Shown here piece after piece: positions 48,124 to 60,589 of a DNA stretch of 64,000 bases. Below the pieces are notes generated by a model. That model saw nothing but the letters and a program-made list of their open reading frames with translations. It was not told the origin of the DNA and searched no databases. Each line of letters begins with the position of its first letter. Positions within the stretch are counted from its first letter, which is position 1. Source of the stretch: Zeugodacus cucurbitae (lineage: Eukaryota > Arthropoda > Insecta > Diptera > Tephritidae); contig NC_071667.1 of NCBI RefSeq assembly GCF_028554725.1, positions 12,569,501 to 12,633,500 of the forward strand. The letters run 5' to 3'. The position numbers and the translations under genes were made by a program.

Positions 48124-49286
48124 TTAGATCGTAGATAATAAGCAAAATAAAAATTTACCGTTATTCGATTTTTGTTTGGCCTCTTTGCATTTTTATCTTC
48201 TTATTTGGTATTAATAAAGAGATTATGTGGAAAAGTACAACCATAACATAAGTTATTCATATAAAATAACTCAAGAGAAAAATTACTTGTAGAGTAGCTC
48301 AAAGTAAAAACAAATAAGTTTTCAGGTTTCAGGTCAAATTTTTCATGAAAATACCAGAGAGAGGTTATGAAAACATTATATCCATAAAATTTAAACATCT
48401 TTGTAAAATCTTATTAAAAAAAAAATTATCTTTATTAACATTTTAATTTTTGGTTGACGATTCTGTGGAAATGCTCATATGCATCTATCACGTTGCTTAT
48501 ATTATTCAATTTGGTCTTCATTTTACCATTTTGAACTAGGGTTTGATACATTGGGGAGTGACGAATAGAACATGCAACTGGTATAAGTCCATTAGATTGG
48601 TATACTAAAATATAAAATTAATAATACATTTTTCAAATACATATACAAAAAAGCTTTTCCATGAATTAACCGGATAGAACTTTTTATTTTCGAATGAACA
48701 TTTTAAGAAATAAATAATATTATGACTCTAATGAGGATTATTACATGCCTTATATACTACATTTTTTCTGGAATTAAGGCTGTCAATATTGTAATTTGCT
48801 GTTGAATGTCGCTTCGTTGCGGCATTATCGGGTGCTTAAGCGGTTAGGGGTAGTCAGAAACACGGTTGGTTGGTATTAAATCATTCATACAAATTTATTA
48901 CACAAGGTTTTGACTTGAAGTCACGAAAATTTGAAAAAAAAATTATAATTTCCAAAGTTATAACTGTTTGAATAAGATCCTTGCGGTGACAATCATAAGT
49001 CCATGGAGATTCATCTGAAATCAATCGAATAGGTAAAATTAGTTTTATAAATAGATAGTCCTGGGCCTGACCGAAGCTTTTTTTCAAAAATTAACAAAAT
49101 GGTGGCCTCAAGAATTTTTTTTCTAGATTTTGGTCTTAACAGATCGAAATTTTCGAAAAAAAAAAGCTTCGAACAGGCCCTTGATTACTATGTATGCTAA
49201 AAGCTGTATACATTTCATTAAAATCTACTGAGCGGTTTTCGAGTTACATTTGCCACCAATTTCAAAAACAAAATCTTAAAGTGCTT
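48124..49286. other. AT-rich non-coding interval
   Basis: No gene is recognised. The part 48960-49270 ('ctactgagcggttttcgagttacattt') has the texture of an old interspersed repeat, but it does not match the DINE-like family closely enough to assign. Confidence 0.35.
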
Positions 49287-49475
49287 TATAATAAAGCTTA
49301 ACAGCTTGCGTTTAGACATTCTGTCGACATCTATTTTCAGCCAATCAACCGAAGTATTACAGTTGATTAATAATAAATATATATAATAAAGCTTAACAGC
49401 TTGCGTTTAGACATTCTGTCGACATCTATTTTCAGCCAATCAACCGAAGTATTACAGTAGATTAATAATAAATTA
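49287..49475 (+). repeat. Tandem duplication, two units of 95 bp
   Basis: Unit 1 begins at 49287 with tataataaagcttaacagct and unit 2 at 49382 with the same word. Both continue through 'gcgtttagacattctgtcg', 'acatctattttcagccaatc' and 'aaccgaagtattacagt'. One clear substitution is seen (acagtTgatt versus acagtAgatt) before the ends diverge in 'aataaat' sequence. The near identity indicates a recent event. Confidence 0.9.
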
Positions 49476-51730
49476 ATATATGGTCTGTGAAGTTCCGAGC
49501 TATAGAAGTAACATGAATACAATGGTAATTATTGTAGATTGTTAGATCATTATTTTTGTTGGTTGCGGAAACAAAAATCGTATTCTAGGTACAAAATTGG
49601 CCTCTTGGCACTATGAATTGCGGTATTCTGGACAGTTCCTTCATTTAAATGTTCAGGCGTCCATGAGTTCTATTGCAAAATGAAACATACATGAACTTTT
49701 GTGATTTCAGGAATATTCTGGGGTAGTGAATTGATGGATTGAGCAATTGGTTGCCCAAATATGACAAGAGTCGTGCAATAGTAATATCTTACGTATGACA
49801 TCTCAGATTGTTGGAGAGAAGCTAAGTGTCTTCTGCAAAGTACCAAAAAATACGTAAAAAACGCGATTTCAACACAAGACATTAATTTCATGAACTGATT
49901 CTGAATATGAGTAAATAGGCAACAGATTGGTACAGCTTTCACTCACCCCGCTAGTCTCATACCCAATCGTAAAAAATAAAAATTGTTATTTAATAATATT
50001 TTCATAAATATTTTAAAGCATTTTTTTAATTAATCATAATAAAAGTGTGCGTTGCGTTAAATAAATTCAATTAAATTTTCATAACTTTTATATTAAAGAG
50101 CACCCACAACCCGTTGCATACTTCAAAGTGAGGCTAATAGGCGTACATACATGTGTTAAGATAACTTAACACATATTCTTTGAAGATAAATGCATATGCA
50201 TTGTGTCTGCAACGACGTAATATCCACACACACACACACATACCTGTATGTACACTTACACGCTCCTTGTGAAAGTGGAGTGAAGTGCGTTTAATTCGCT
50301 ACATGCCACAGCAAAGCGCAGACACATTAATGGCACAAAAAACACACAAGACGCGCGCGGCGCAGGTGGGCAGTAGCAACAAAGTGAAATAACAATAACA
50401 ACAACAAAACGGTATGTAAATTGGACAGCAACAGCGTTAACAGTACTTGCAACTTGTGCCACATATTGCAATGCTTGCCGCTACACTCGCTCGCAACCTC
50501 TCTATCTGACACGCTCCACGTCTCTATCACATCTCGCAATCACGCAGCTACTGTTTAAAAGTTGTGCGCGATTTTTGTTGTTGCATAAATTCTGAAATTT
50601 GCATTTTTTTAAACTTCACTTAAAATATTTAAGTTCGTTTTTTTCTTAATGCACGCGAAATAGTGTTAAGTGGTTGAAGCAAAAAATAATGCTTGAAATG
50701 GCAAGGGGAAAAACGCACATAAAATAAATAATAAACTCAAAACAACCGTTATGTAAAAAACTGTAAAAGAAAAAAATTATTTATGCAAAATTGCAGTGAC
50801 GTCTTTGCTACTGTTGTTGTTGTTTGTTGCACTTTATTTTGCAATTCAAACCTCATAAATGTGGAATAGGACAGTAAGTACGTTGTTTGTAGTTGTTGGC
50901 CGCTGGAGTTAATGATGTCGAGGATGCTAAAATTGAGACAAGTGTCGAACTGGTTTCACTTTAGGCGAAGTGAGTCCGACTTGAACTCGCATAATTTTGT
51001 ATAACAAAACACAAAGCTTCATGATATTCCCTGAAAAACCAATTTACCGAAATCAAGCAAGGTAACCACTGTTAGAATAGTGTGTTTTGCCTTACAAAAT
51101 CAGTAATTTCCCACTAAGCGCCACAATTACACTGAATTCAATATATAGATCAACCACAACTTCGAAATACTCTTTTTGAAAGAGCTGCAATAACTAATGC
51201 TCCACTTAATCAGGGAATCCGAAGAATGTAGCAGAGAGGTTATACATATGATGAAGTATTGCCTGATTAGGTTGGTTTACAGACAGCGAGCTGTGTTTCT
51301 GAGTCTTTTCAGACAAGTTGGATAATCACTAAGACAACCTGCGTATAAGGGGATTTCATGGATTTATATTAATTTACCTGTGTGAAACTACTTTGGTATA
51401 ATGAGAACTGTAAACCATATGCACATAGGCACTAGCTTTTAGAAGAATTGAAAAACAACTTCCATTAACGATTCCATCATCAACTAATGATGCAGTTTTA
51501 TCATCTATCTGGTGTATACATCTTATAAATATACATCAACTGAGCTAGTAAATTTTAACTTTCCTTTAAACTCGTTTACCAGTATATTATAAAAAAACTT
51601 ATTTACATATTCCTACTGAAAGTTGTAAACGAAAGTGCTAACTCAATATCTAACAAACACTTTTTGGGAAATACATATTAAATGGAAAGCATGTAACCTG
51701 AGTACAAGCAAGAAATGTGTTCATGCACAT
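49476..51730. other. AT-rich non-coding interval with CA repeat
   Basis: No recognised gene. A (CA)n tract lies at 50226-50241, CAA-rich DNA at 50390-50408 and GTT-rich DNA at 50811-50825. A GC-richer patch with CpG words (gacgcgcgcggcgcagg) lies at 50351-50367. Confidence 0.4.
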
Positions 51731-51832
51731 GCATTTTCCTAACACTATACATATAACTGTATATTCATACATATTTCCTATTCATTTTCCTAACACTATA
51801 CATATAACTGTATATTCATACATACATATATA
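51731..51832 (+). repeat. Tandem duplication, two units of 51 bp
   Basis: cattttcctaacactataca begins at 51732 and again at 51783. Each is followed by tataactgtatattcatacat. The first unit then has atttcctatt and the second passes into acatatatat. The copies are otherwise identical. Confidence 0.88.
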
Positions 51833-52444
51833 TTTATGTACTTACAACATATGTGGTAGCAGTTGCCAGAAGTCAGGCAACACTTGCGAACTCGTTTGCC
51901 CTTTGCTACATATGTACGCGTGTGCTTGTGTGTGTAGGTGGTGGTAAAGTTGAATTTGTTGCATATACTGTTTATTAAAAGAAGTGTCTGAAGTGTCTTC
52001 TCATTTGCTATTCGTTTGTGTAGATGCGAATTTTTGCATTTGGCTTAAGTTGTTTGCTATTCCTTTGTCATGTTTTTCACTTCACCAAATTATAAGTAAT
52101 TTTCAAAATTTATGCGAGTTTGTTTTAGTGAATCACTTTTCTTCTTTTTGTTGTGTTTCAATTGTTTTTAGGTTAGCAGCGTTGCCAGAGTTGTAAAGCG
52201 GTTTAAGTTTTAATAAGAACACTTGGAATAAATTTAATAAAAATCTAAATTTTTTTTTTAATTCGTTGAAGATTTGTTTAAAGTGTTCTTTTATCATAAT
52301 TAATGGTGCAAATTATCATATCAGTTGAAGTTCCATACAATTTTCAAGATACTGATAAATGTAATGAGAATCCTTTTATGGCAATAGTAATCTCAGATTC
52401 TTCAACATTTTATCTTACTCAAAATTTTTATGGTATCTTCATGT
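51833..52444. other. AT-rich non-coding interval
   Basis: Nothing recognisable apart from a GT-rich patch at about 51918-51936 and a poly-T run at 52250-52259. Confidence 0.4.
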
Positions 52445-53039
52445 AAAGGGGTTTTCAGTAAGAGCCAGAAGTCCAGATTGAACCAATTTTCGGCGGTTTT
52501 CGAGCATAAATCGGCCGATACTGCTGCAATTTCACATTTGACATTCATACGAAGTTCATCAATTGTCGCTTGACAATAGACTTCACCTAGCCCCACACGA
52601 AATTGTCTAACGGCGTCAAATCGCATGACCTAGGCACTCATTTCGTGAGATAACACGTTCATCAAACTTGGTTTTCAATAAATCAATTATGACATTCGCA
52701 GTGTGGCACCTTCCTGTTGGAACCACATATTGTCTAAGTCCACATCATCCAATTCGGGCCAAAAATATTCGGTTATCATTGAGCGGTAGCGATTTCCATT
52801 CACAGTAACGAGCTGGTCTTAATCATCACGGAAAAAGTACGGCCCAATGACGCCGAGAGCCTTAAACCACATCAAAACGTAATTTTTTCGGGATGCAATA
52901 TTGACCCATGGAGGACGTATGGATTGCTGTCTGACCTTTAACTCATATTTTGCTTATTCGCGAAGCCATTCAACCAGAAATGGGAAAATAAATGTGCCTA
53001 TCGATCTACTTTTGTAACGTCCCTATTGAAAAACCCTTT
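52445..53039 (-). mobile_element. Tc1/mariner-superfamily element relic, copy 2 (N-terminus deleted)
   Basis: Reverse-strand relative of the element at 1.7-2.5 kb. It is bounded by CCCTATTGAAAAACCCTTT (53021-53039) and AAAGGGGTTTTCAGTAA (52445-52461), which are inverted versions of one terminus. Transposase words: SMITEYFWPELDDVDLDNMW followed by FQQEGAT (about 52705-52795), where the catalytic Asp of the QQDGAT motif is replaced by Glu; LLKTKFDERVISRNE (about 52640-52690), a segment that is missing from copy 1; and CQATIDELRMNVKCEIAAVS then AENWFNLDFW near the C-terminus (52460-52570). The helix-turn-helix is absent and stops interrupt every block. This copy and copy 1 are differently deleted and neither is functional. 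Confidence 0.82.
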
Positions 53040-55034
53040 ATTTCCGTACAAGTAACAGTCCTTTAGTATTGTTTTGAGAGTGCTATTGAGAGATGATTGA
53101 TGAAGATTTGACGTTTTCGTTAAAAACTTGTGTGATTTTCCTCTATAAAGATTATTATATAGAATTATAGTTCATCCAGCTGTCCATTCGATGTGAGCCT
53201 TATTATATGACCACCAAGTTCGTTCTTGAGTAAAAGCTGTTTTAGTAGATTATCCCTTCTTTAATTATTTTCCTTGCATAGATTCTAATATTTTTGTCAG
53301 ATCGTTCCACTCTACATTTGCAAACTTAAACATTTTTGTCGAAAATTTTGACGGGTCAAATATTTCTAGTGCCGATTTTTGTGAAGCCGCGCCTTTACCC
53401 TCAGTACAAGTGCTTTCAAAATTCAGAATTTAAGCGTTTACGTAACTGAGTAGTAGACTTAGTAAAATGCTGCTTGATTACACAAAAAAATATTATTGCT
53501 ATAATTATTATGGTAAAATTAATGAGCACCGCGTTTAGCTGCATTCCGCAAACAGCATATAGAAAACACCCACAATTGTAAGGCAGTCGGCTTAATTGAA
53601 TTGTAAACTTTATTACATGCCACTTATGCGCAGCAACCACTCCTATTAGGCAATGCCTGCAACAAATAAAAAACAAAGAAAGGAAAAACAAACAAAAACG
53701 AAATGCACAACCGAAAAGTATAACAAAAAGCAACACATTTTACACTTCAAAGCAATTTTAGTCTGTAAATTTTCGCTGTCAACAACAATAACAGAAACGC
53801 CAACAGCAACGCAAAATAATCAGAATAGCAAAAAGTTCGTTAATTTGAATTTCGCCACTTTGCAAACACTCAGCGCACTACAACGCATGTGCACACACAT
53901 AGACACATATACAGAAACGCCCGCGAAATGCATATGAAGGTGTGTGTGTGTGTGCGTTATGCTTTTGAGAATAACTTGTAAATGATATGTAAATACATTT
54001 AAGTAAGCAATTGCAAGTAGGCACCCACCAAATGAGTGACTACGACGGCTGGGCGTGACAACAGTTGTAGTGACCAAAAAATTTGCATAGATCCGCCCAA
54101 AAACATGTACATAAAGCGCACACATACAAATTTACACTAAGAGAGCACCTGAATTATTTGCAACGCTTAGTGAGAAATTGCGCGCGATATTGTAGTAGTT
54201 GTGTGCAAGTGTACGCGGCATATGGAGGGTAGTGAGCAAGTTCGAAACCAAATGCGTGCGAAAGAATGTATTAATTAGAAGCGGATGCCTTTTGAGAAAC
54301 CGTTGCTGCATTTGATGTGTAATTATCGTCAGAAAATTTGCTTTGTACAAACCTTTGTCCTCTAAAGGTATAATACATTGCATAGCGCCCCAAATGTTTA
54401 GCAAAAACGCGGCCTAATTTCCCTTCAACAACACAAACCTGGCGCTAGATTTACTACCGCGCTACCACGCGCATTAAGTTGTAAAGTTGCCACACTGTTT
54501 TTGTACACCTTCGCTTACAACGTGTCATTGCCGTTGTTTATTGTATTGTATTTTTAGTTTTTTCAAGCGCGCACTTACTTTTTGCTGACAAATGATTGCT
54601 TCTGCAAATTATACACAATTTTGCATTAAATTATATGCAGACATTTTTCGGTAGACTGTAGGTCCGTAGGCAGGACAGAGCAAGCGTTGTCAAGTACCGA
54701 AAACTCTGCATTAAATGAGTGCTAAGCTAAAAAGTGCTCGCGAATTGCGACAATAATCGCTAAGAAGTGGCAACAAGACAACACCCTTTGGTGGAAGTGT
54801 CTAAAAAACATATTGAGCAGAGTTTAAGAAGCGATAGGCGTAAGTATGCTCAACCTCAATAAAATAACGGGTCTAACAAATGAAGTACGCATTAATGGTT
54901 ATAAGTTTCTTAAAAAGTACAATTTAAAATCTCAAAAAATACTAAAATACTAAATGACGCCTAATTGTGTTCTCTTCGGATATAAATCTTTATGAGTGTT
55001 GTCAACTTGGTTAGTATTTATTTATTTAGTATGT
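53040..55034. other. Non-coding interval with GT repeat
   Basis: No gene is recognised. A (GT)n tract lies at 53940-53954. CAA/AAC-rich DNA lies at 53680-53810 and produces lysine/threonine/asparagine-rich frames that look spurious. Confidence 0.4.
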
Positions 55035-56336
55035 GTAACCCAACATTTTATACTCTCGCAATTTATTTATTTAATTGTAATAATACATATAACAATTTGA
55101 CTCACATATTCGGCGTATATATGGTATAAAGTCCATTGAAAGCTAGAAACCCTAATATTAGGTATATGGCAGTTAGGTGAAGTTATGATTCGATTTCACT
55201 CATTTTTGGCACAGAGACATATTATTAGAAGAAACATATTCCCTCTGAATTTCTTCAAAATATCTGAGAGACTCACCTATATTTTCGGTAAACATTTTAT
55301 TCGAAATTCTGATGACCTCATGTTCGATGTATGGGCCCTTGAATACTTATGGTCCGATTTCGGCAACAGAAGGGCATTGTCACACTATAATTGCAGTATT
55401 TGTGACTTTGTGTTCCGAAATCTTCATTAGTACTTACTTTATAAATATATTGCAAAGTAAACGATTCAGATGGACTCAAAGTTCTGGTATATGGAAATTA
55501 GGCGTGGTCGCGAACCGCTTTGTACTATTTTCAAAACATATTATTGGGATGCTAAGAAAATGTTATGAACTTCATTAAAATTAGTCGAGTAGTTTTGGGG
55601 ATATAATTTTTCACCCATAAGTGGGCGGAGCTACGCCCATTTCAAACTGCGTATATCAATTTGAGTGCAGCTCTTCTGTACCATCTTTATCATGATATTT
55701 AAGGTTTCTAGTGTTTTTCCTTAGTGAATTAAAGCATTTTTAGTAGTTTTCAACATAAACATGGAGAGCCTTGGAGATGGGCGTGGCTATAATCCGATTT
55801 CTTCCATTTTTGAACTATATATAAGTAGCTACGACTCTAGAGAGTTTTGTTGATATAGCTTTAGTAGTTTACGAGATATCTACAAAAAACTTAATAGGGG
55901 CGGTGAAACGACAACTTTCTCAAAAATTTACATCCAAATATGGCCCTTTCTAGGGCGATCCTCTGCACTTTTTTATTTTACTTTTATAACTTTATTTATG
56001 ACTTAGTTATGGCACTTTATATGTTTTTGGGTTTCGTCATTTTGTGGCCGTGGTAATGGTCCGCTTTCGCCCATTTTTAATACCAATCTTCTCAGGGTGC
56101 TGAGAAATATCAGTACCAAATTTCATTAAGGTATCTCAACATTCGCTTGCACGGACAGACGGACAGACAGACTGGCAGACGGACGGACAGACATCCGGAT
56201 TTCAATTGCGCTCGTCATCCTGATATTTTATATATATACATATATCTAACTCTTTTATTTCTGGGTGACACAACAACCGTTATGTGAACAAAACTATAAT
56301 ACTCTCTTTAGCAACTTTATTGTGAGAGTATAAAAA
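55035..56336 (+). mobile_element. DINE-1/Helentron-like repeat, near full length
   Basis: Begins with gtgtaacccaacattttatactctcgcaattta (55034-55066), so the outermost 20 bp are lost. It runs collinearly: 'tatggtataaagtccattgaaag', 'atatctgagagactcacc', 'catgttcgatgtatggg', 'aaagtaaacgattcagatgg', 'cataagtgggcggagctacgccc' (55616-55638), 'gccgtggtaatggtccg', and a variable tract of ggacagac units with an inserted 'actggcag' (56152-56195). The 3' end 'actctctttagcaactttattgtgagagtata' has a damaged hairpin. Confidence 0.83.
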
Positions 56337-57349
56337 TGCATCTTCTTTCGTGTATGGTTAGTTGGAAACATTTTCGAAATATTAAGAAACCGACAATATA
56401 TTCTCTTGGCCGTTTTGGGTATTTCCTAGCGAGAGTATCCGTTGATACTTAAATTGGGAAATTATGTAGATTGCGTTATACAGCTTTCATTACACAACGT
56501 CTAAAGTTCCAATACTTATGTCTAACACAAGTGTAACCGGGGCGGATCTGCATTATAAATATGACCAATGAAAAGTACTGCAACAAGAAGGCAGCCATGC
56601 CGATGGAATTGGCAAGATATGAGCGACTTAGCAACAAATCTTCTTACCTTTATAATTCTTATGGATTTCTAAAACTACAAATTCACCTACTAGTCTGATC
56701 TAAAAATTTTATTTTGACATACAGTTCAAAAACACAACACAGAAATGGTCACATTGCTGAAAATCATGACAAGGCAGGAGGTGGTTAGTATATTTTGTTA
56801 CCAAACATAAGCAGGTAAAAACACCGCTAAGCAGATGCCAAGTAGAGCTGGGAAAAACAGATGTTGGCAACAACTAAACAACTAGAAAGCGTCGAAGTTT
56901 ATGTCAAACAGAAGTCAAGTGCGTTGTTGCGTGGGGACAGACAAGGTGAGTGAAAAAAAAATCGCCACAAAAATTGCTTTAGTGCGTCAACGAGTTTGTG
57001 GATGGCAGGCGCTTGCAGGCGTTTCGCTTGTCCAGCTAAAAGTTGAGGTTTGTAAATTATTACGATAAACTTTATTTCCGGTTTCCACTACACTATCGCT
57101 TCACCACTCGCGCGCTAGTTCGACTTGTGCTGTCCTTTTTTCTTTTTACAAGCTTTACTTTTTGTGTGCAGTTTCGTAATATTTCACCTGCATCGGTGAC
57201 AATACTGCCAACAAAGTTGTTTCATTGTTTTGCGAATTGTTGCAGCAATTCGTGAAAACTGTTGTAACAGCACTTTTTGGTAGTGTCAGAAAAAAGGTGC
57301 TTGTTCGATAGATGGTGCTGGTTTCTGTTGTAGTGGATGTTTACTCTGA
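56337..57349. other. AT-rich non-coding interval
   Basis: No recognised gene. The only tract of note is a short poly-A run at 56953-56961. Confidence 0.4.
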
Positions 57350-58338
57350 AAGTTTTATTATATATACTATATGGGGACTGGGATAATTCATGAACCGATT
57401 TCAACTATTTTACCACCAGGCTACAATATATTCAAGGCTATACGTTCATTTATTTTTGCTAAGATATCTCACATGCTAATCGATATATGCGGTATTAGGT
57501 CCACCGAGGAAATTTCGCTCTGAATTTCTTTAAAATATCTGAGAGACTTACCTGTATCTTCGGTAAAAAATGTATTAGAAGCACTTAGGTTCTCATGTTC
57601 GACATACTTGAAAACTTATGGTCCGATTTCGGCAATGCCACACTATAAATGCAGTATTTGTGCAATGTTCTGTTCCGATATCTTCACTAGTGCTTACTTT
57701 ATATATTGTAAAGTAAATGATTCAGATTGACTTCAAAGTTGTGCTATATGGGAAGTAGGCGTGGTTGTGAACTGAGAAAAATATTATGGACCGAATTTTA
57801 TTGAAATCATTTCGTGGTTTCGGAGGTATGTTTTTTGACCCATAAGTGGGCGGAGATACGCCTATTTCAAATTTTGTATACAAATTTTCGGTTTCTGGTG
57901 GTTTTCCTTACTGAATTAAAATATTTTTAATAGTTTTCAACGTCACCTTTGTATGGGAGGTGAGCGTGGTTATAATCCGATTTCCTCCATTTTTAGACTA
58001 TATAAGGAAGTTTCTGAAGAAAACGGATCCTGAGAGGGGCGGGGTAACGCCCACTTTCCCAAAATTACATCCAAATATGCCCCTTACTAATACGATCCTT
58101 TGTACCAAATTTTACTTTCATAATTTTATTTATGGCTTAGTTATGGCACTTTATATGTTTTCGGTTTTCGCCATTCTGTGGGCATGGCAATGGTCAGATT
58201 TCGCTCATTTACGAAAGCAGCCTTCTTAATAACCCTATAATATAATCCTATATCTAACTCGTTTAGTTTTAGCGCTTCTAAACAACCGTTATGTGAACAA
58301 AACTATCATACTCTGTAACATGTTGCGAGCGTATAATA
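57350..58338 (+). mobile_element. DINE-1/Helentron-like repeat, truncated at 5' end and internally
   Basis: From 'ctatatggggactgggataattcatgaaccgatttc' (57365-57400) the body follows the family order. It includes 'agagacttacctgtatcttcggtaaaaaa', 'cataagtgggcggagatacgcc', 'tatgggaggtgagcgtgg' and 'ggggcggggtaacgcccactttccc' (58033-58058). It then jumps from 'acgaaagcagccttcttaat' directly to 'ataatcctatatctaactcg', so the GGAC tract is deleted. It ends at the hairpin 'ctctgtaacatgttgcgagcgtata'. Confidence 0.8.
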
Positions 58339-59840
58339 ATACGGACACTTTGGAGAAGGGTGAAGATCTCTCAGATCGGATGAGATGAAATACGCTTCAT
58401 ACAGTTTATCGAATGAATCTGGCCCTTTGGAAAGAATATATGGCTTAGCTTAGAACAGAGACTGGAAGAACAACTTATGCGATAAGGTCGGAATTAATTG
58501 TATTTTATTAAATGAAAAACTATAATACAATTATTATTATTCAAAATAAAGAAGCACTAGCTGCAGGGGCTTTTAATTGTATTAATGCAACCTGACATAA
58601 GTTTTGTAAGCATTCTCGACCTTTGCCAGCTGTTCATCAAAACCTCAAATGAAATACCTAGAATTTTGACTACAGCGTCATGATGATTAAAAAAGAACTA
58701 CAACCAGCGCAATTGCATATTCACGTACCTGGAGCTACATGGCTACGCAAAATGTTTGATGTGCTAATGAATATTCCGCAGCGCACCGCTATTGAGGCTG
58801 CCGTCGGGATTTAGCTGATGTTAGTGATTTCTTGCGAAGTCATTAATCTTATATTACTCATAATAATGTGAAGCTCTCGCACAAAGTAATACTATCTGTA
58901 TGGTTGCCTTTCGCGCGTATAATATGCTTTTAGCCAGCATCATGTTCCACTCGCAGCCACATACCCATCCATACATGTTTTTTTCCTCACTGCTACCTTT
59001 GTGCTTAAGCAAAACAAATGAGTTTTAATGCCCACACACACACACAGCTGCTAATGAATGTATGCGTATGCATGCTTGTGTTTTTATAATGACTGTAATG
59101 GATAAGGCAACAACCAGTTTTATGAGCGCGATGGCGCGCAGGTCACTCATACCCCCAAATCTCTATAGGATATGCTGCACTGAAGGTATTTAGCCTTTTG
59201 CATATTATTCTCCGAAAAGTTTGAGCTAAAGGGTTATGGATTGAAAAGTGCGAAACAGTGTTGCTTCGAATGGAGGGAGTGTAATGTTATGTGTATGTGT
59301 TGTACAACTCCATATATTTATTTACTTAACATTGGCTCTAGGTTATAAAAACATTTGTAATCAACATGCGCTTCAATTAAATACAAATATATTCAGGTAA
59401 AAATGTATATCTACAAATGTGCGCATATACTCATAAGTAAATATGGCTGCGAATGAGAAATGAAGATTTGAAAATTATTAAAAATATTTTTTGTTGCGTT
59501 TCTAAAGCGGGGAGAAGTAGAGTAGAGCTTTTTGTTGTGAATGAAACCAAAATTTTGGTACTTTTAACAAAAATCTGGTATTATTAATAATAATTTTAAA
59601 ATCTACTGGAGTTTCAAATTTTTTTGAAGCCATTATGTGTGGCCATACTAATTCCAAATGACTCCTTCAAGTATAAATAAACCTGATACCTATAAATAAA
59701 CCTGACAATCTGGCCTAACGAGGGGTTTCAAAATTTGAAAAAAAAACTGTCAGGTGATCTTTTAAAACTTTAACCCTCTTCAAAAGTAATTTTCCTCGAA
59801 ATAAACCCTGAACAAAGATCATTGAACTAGGCCACAGTAT
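58339..59840. other. AT-rich non-coding interval
   Basis: No recognised gene. A (CA)n tract lies at 59034-59047. Near 59672-59710 the 19-bp unit tataaataaacctga-xxxx is repeated twice. Confidence 0.4.
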
Positions 59841-60400
59841 TGTTTACAATTTGGTAGAGGTCAATGACTTTTGGCCGAGGTTTGTTTACATTTTACTGGG
59901 GTTTGTATACTTTTTGGCTGGGGTCAATGATCTTTGATATGAGTTTTTTTTTTACATTTTCGCCGAGGCCAATGATCCTTGATAGGACTTTGTTCACATT
60001 TTCGCTCAGGATCAGGCTCGTTTACATTTTGAGGGGTAATGTTGTGTTGGTCTGCTTACAAATATTTTAAGGGTTCCCATGATATAGGGGTTTTATTTAC
60101 ATTTTAGGGAGGTCGTTGTGGGTTATCACGAGTGGTTAGGTTTGTTTAGACTTTGAGGGGTAATGTCCGGTCAGGTGGGGGGTCCGATTTATGTTTTGGG
60201 GGAATATGTAAGATTAGATTTACTTTTTTGAAGGGTCATATAAGTCCATGTTTGTCTAAATTTGGAAGAGTTGTTTGACATTTTGAAAGATTATGTGAGG
60301 TCCGATTTGTTTACATTTGTATTGCGGGGTCAGGGTTGATTACAATTTATTTTGAGAGATGTTTATATTTTGCGAGGTGACGGGAACTCAGGTCTTCATT
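59841..60400 (+). repeat. Degenerate G-rich minisatellite-like region with repeated TGTTTACATTTT words
   Basis: About a dozen imperfect units of roughly 35-50 bp alternate a 'ttTGTTTACATTTTg' block with a G-rich block such as 'gaggggtaatg' or 'ggggtcaatgatctttgat'. Clear T-rich words stand at 59841, 59881, 59951, 60021, 60093 and 60307, with altered versions between them (ttgttcacatttt, gtttgtttagact, gtttgtctaaattt). The strand asymmetry (G and T on the shown strand, little C) is strong over the whole 560 bp. Units are too diverged for a precise period. Confidence 0.65.
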
Positions 60401-60589
60401 TGTATATATTTTATATATTCATATAAGATAAGGTTAGTTGAAATTTTTAGTGGTTCCGTCAAGCCAACTTAGGTGTTGGCGGAAATCGGCAAATATGTTG
60501 TCATAGGTTCTTCTATATATTAGTTCCTGTTACTCCTGCGAGGACCGTAGGACCACAAATAGATTCTTATACTAAATATAATAATTTGT

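Noticed and set aside
55500..55520. ggtcgcgaaccg word as another copy of the 46-48 kb motif
   Set aside because: It sits exactly where the DINE-like family has 'ggttgtgaaccg', so it is a point variant of that repeat.
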